Source: Agromyces sp. LHK192 (GTDB lineage Bacteria; Actinomycetota; Actinomycetes; Actinomycetales; Microbacteriaceae). Taken from it: a stretch of DNA of 64,000 nucleotides. Below the pieces are notes generated by a model. That model was not told the origin of the DNA and did no database searches. It saw only the letters and a program-made list of their open reading frames with translations. This document shows positions 63,019 through 64,000 of the stretch, one piece after another; positions within the stretch are counted from its first letter, which is position 1, and each line of letters opens with the position of its first letter. A program made the position numbers and the translations under genes. The DNA lies in the NCBI RefSeq assembly GCF_004006235.1, contig NZ_CP034753.1, forward strand, positions 744,001 to 808,000, written 5' to 3'.

Positions 63019-64000
63019 TGGACGGTGCGACGACGGACCGGAGCACGGTGCACCGTGGCAGGCGCGTCGGTATCACGATCGGGATCATCCTCGTCTGGGT
63101 CGTGCTCTTCCTCGCCGGCGGGCGGATGTTCAGCCAGCTCAACGACCTCGGCACGAACGACCGCGTCCAGTTCCTCCCCGACACCGCGGAGTCGACGCAG
63201 GTCGATCAGCTCGACAACGTGTTCCGTGCCCAGGGGTACTCGTACGCGGTCGCCGTCTTCACCTTCGATGAACCGCTCGACGACCACGCGGCCCCGTTGA
63301 TCGAGCGTCGCATCCAGCAGATGCCGCCGATCGAGGGTGCATCGATCTTCCGCTCCACGCCGCTCATCGTGGCGGACGATCGGCTCGCCGCGGAGTTCGT
63401 CGTCCCGGTCGACTCGCAGGGCGCCATCGACGAGACCGTGTCGGCGTTGCGTTCCGGCCTGACGACCGCGGTGCCGGATGCGACGGCGGTCTACATCACC
63501 GGTGGCGCGGGCTTCGCCGCCGACATCATCTCCGCGTTCTCGGGAATCGACGGCCTGCTGCTGCTCGTGGCCCTGGGGGCGGTCCTGCTGATCCTGATCA
63601 TCGTCTACCGATCACCGCTGCTGCCGCTGATCGTGCTCTTCACGAGCCTGTCGGCCCTGTGCGGCGCCGTGCTCGTCGTCGCCGGACTGGCCCGGACCGG
63701 TGCAGTGCTGCTCGCCGGGCAGACCCAGGGCATCCTGCTGATCCTCGTCGTGGGCGCGAGCACGAACTACGCGCTGCTGTACGTCAGCAGGTACACCGAG
63801 GCGCTGGCATCCGGTCTCGGCCGCTGGGACGCGACCACCGCGGCGCTCCGAGGGACCTGGAAGCCCATCCTCGCGTCCGGGGCGACGGTGATCGCGGCGC
63901 TCATGGTGCTGCTCCTGAGCGAGCTCGGATCCAACCGCACGCTCGGCCCGATCGCGTCGATCGGGATCGTGTTCGCCATGCTGGCCTCGTTCACGCTGCT
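63019..64000 (+). CDS. MMPL/RND family transporter, 3' end beyond the window
   Basis: The first 327 residues of an MMPL (mycobacterial membrane protein large) transporter. A first helix (GITIGIILVWVVLFLAGGRMF) is followed by an extracellular porter domain (about residues 40-165, with VQFLPDTAESTQVDQL). A helix bundle then has LLLLVALGAVLLILIIVYRS, GQTQGILLILVVGASTNYAL and FGMDY-like positions replaced by GASTNYALLYVSRYTEAL. In MMPL proteins the Asp-Tyr pair in this helix (usually GxxxDY) couples proton flow; here Asn-Tyr is seen, an odd point to check. Substrates are lipids or siderophores. GGGGG precedes the ATG; the frame is open to the end of the window. Confidence 0.9.

Overview
The window is very GC-rich, with third codon positions almost always G or C. 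It has leaderless promoters with TANNNT -10 boxes, a class Ib ribonucleotide reductase operon (nrdHIEF) and many LuxR, SorC and LacI type regulators. This points to a high-GC actinobacterium, most likely a member of the Microbacteriaceae (Agromyces-like). No phage, insertion sequence, CRISPR array, rRNA or tRNA was seen. It reads as ordinary chromosome with several accessory catabolic and signalling cassettes.

Layout. 1-2.1 kb: end of a LacI regulator, a VOC protein and an HhH-GPD repair protein. 2.1-6 kb: a NarL-type two-component pair and an acyltransferase, linked by a shared operator-like sequence. 6.8-11.2 kb: a 440-bp regulatory leader, then nrdH-nrdI-nrdE-nrdF, closed by a 16-bp-stem terminator. 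11.2-13.1 kb: small protein, tautomerase and alpha/beta hydrolase on the minus strand. 13.3-24.1 kb: a sugar operon made of split transketolase, FGGY kinase, DUF2291 protein, ABC importer, TIM-barrel isomerase and SorC regulator, met by a second convergent SorC gene. 24.4-26.5 kb: a secreted nucleoside-hydrolase-like (DUF1593) protein. 26.6-34.9 kb: MFS exporter, large LuxR/ATPase regulator, two alpha/beta hydrolases, a beta-lactamase-fold hydrolase, a membrane protein and an AlkD-like protein. 34.9-42.5 kb: a four-gene ABC export or lipoprotein-release system. 42.6-45.4 kb: an orphan succinate dehydrogenase/fumarate reductase type flavoprotein, divergent from a LysR gene. 45.5-52.8 kb: MFS, hydrolase, DUF4190 protein, SARP-ATPase regulator, MDR oxidoreductase and Dabb protein. 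52.8-55.8 kb: Gfo/Idh/MocA oxidoreductase, PmoA-like protein and cupin behind a LacI-type operator. 55.8-57.9 kb: a membrane-anchored protein ending in a chitin-binding module, and an unknown. 58-64 kb: NAD epimerase, response regulator, histidine kinase, a GGDEF-like protein that has lost its catalytic motif, and the start of an MMPL transporter.

How the genes fit together. The sugar operon contains everything for uptake, isomerisation, phosphorylation and transketolase cleavage of a rare sugar. The established D-apiose route (isomerase, apulose kinase, two-subunit apulose-4-phosphate transketolase) has the same set of enzymes, so it is the leading hypothesis. The Gfo/Idh-PmoA-cupin trio looks like a second, uncharacterised carbohydrate route. 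The best candidates for undescribed biology are the sugar operon, the RR-HK-degenerate GGDEF module, the ABC ATPase with a C-terminal AbrB-like tail, and the orphan covalent-FAD flavoprotein with its leaderless divergent promoter.
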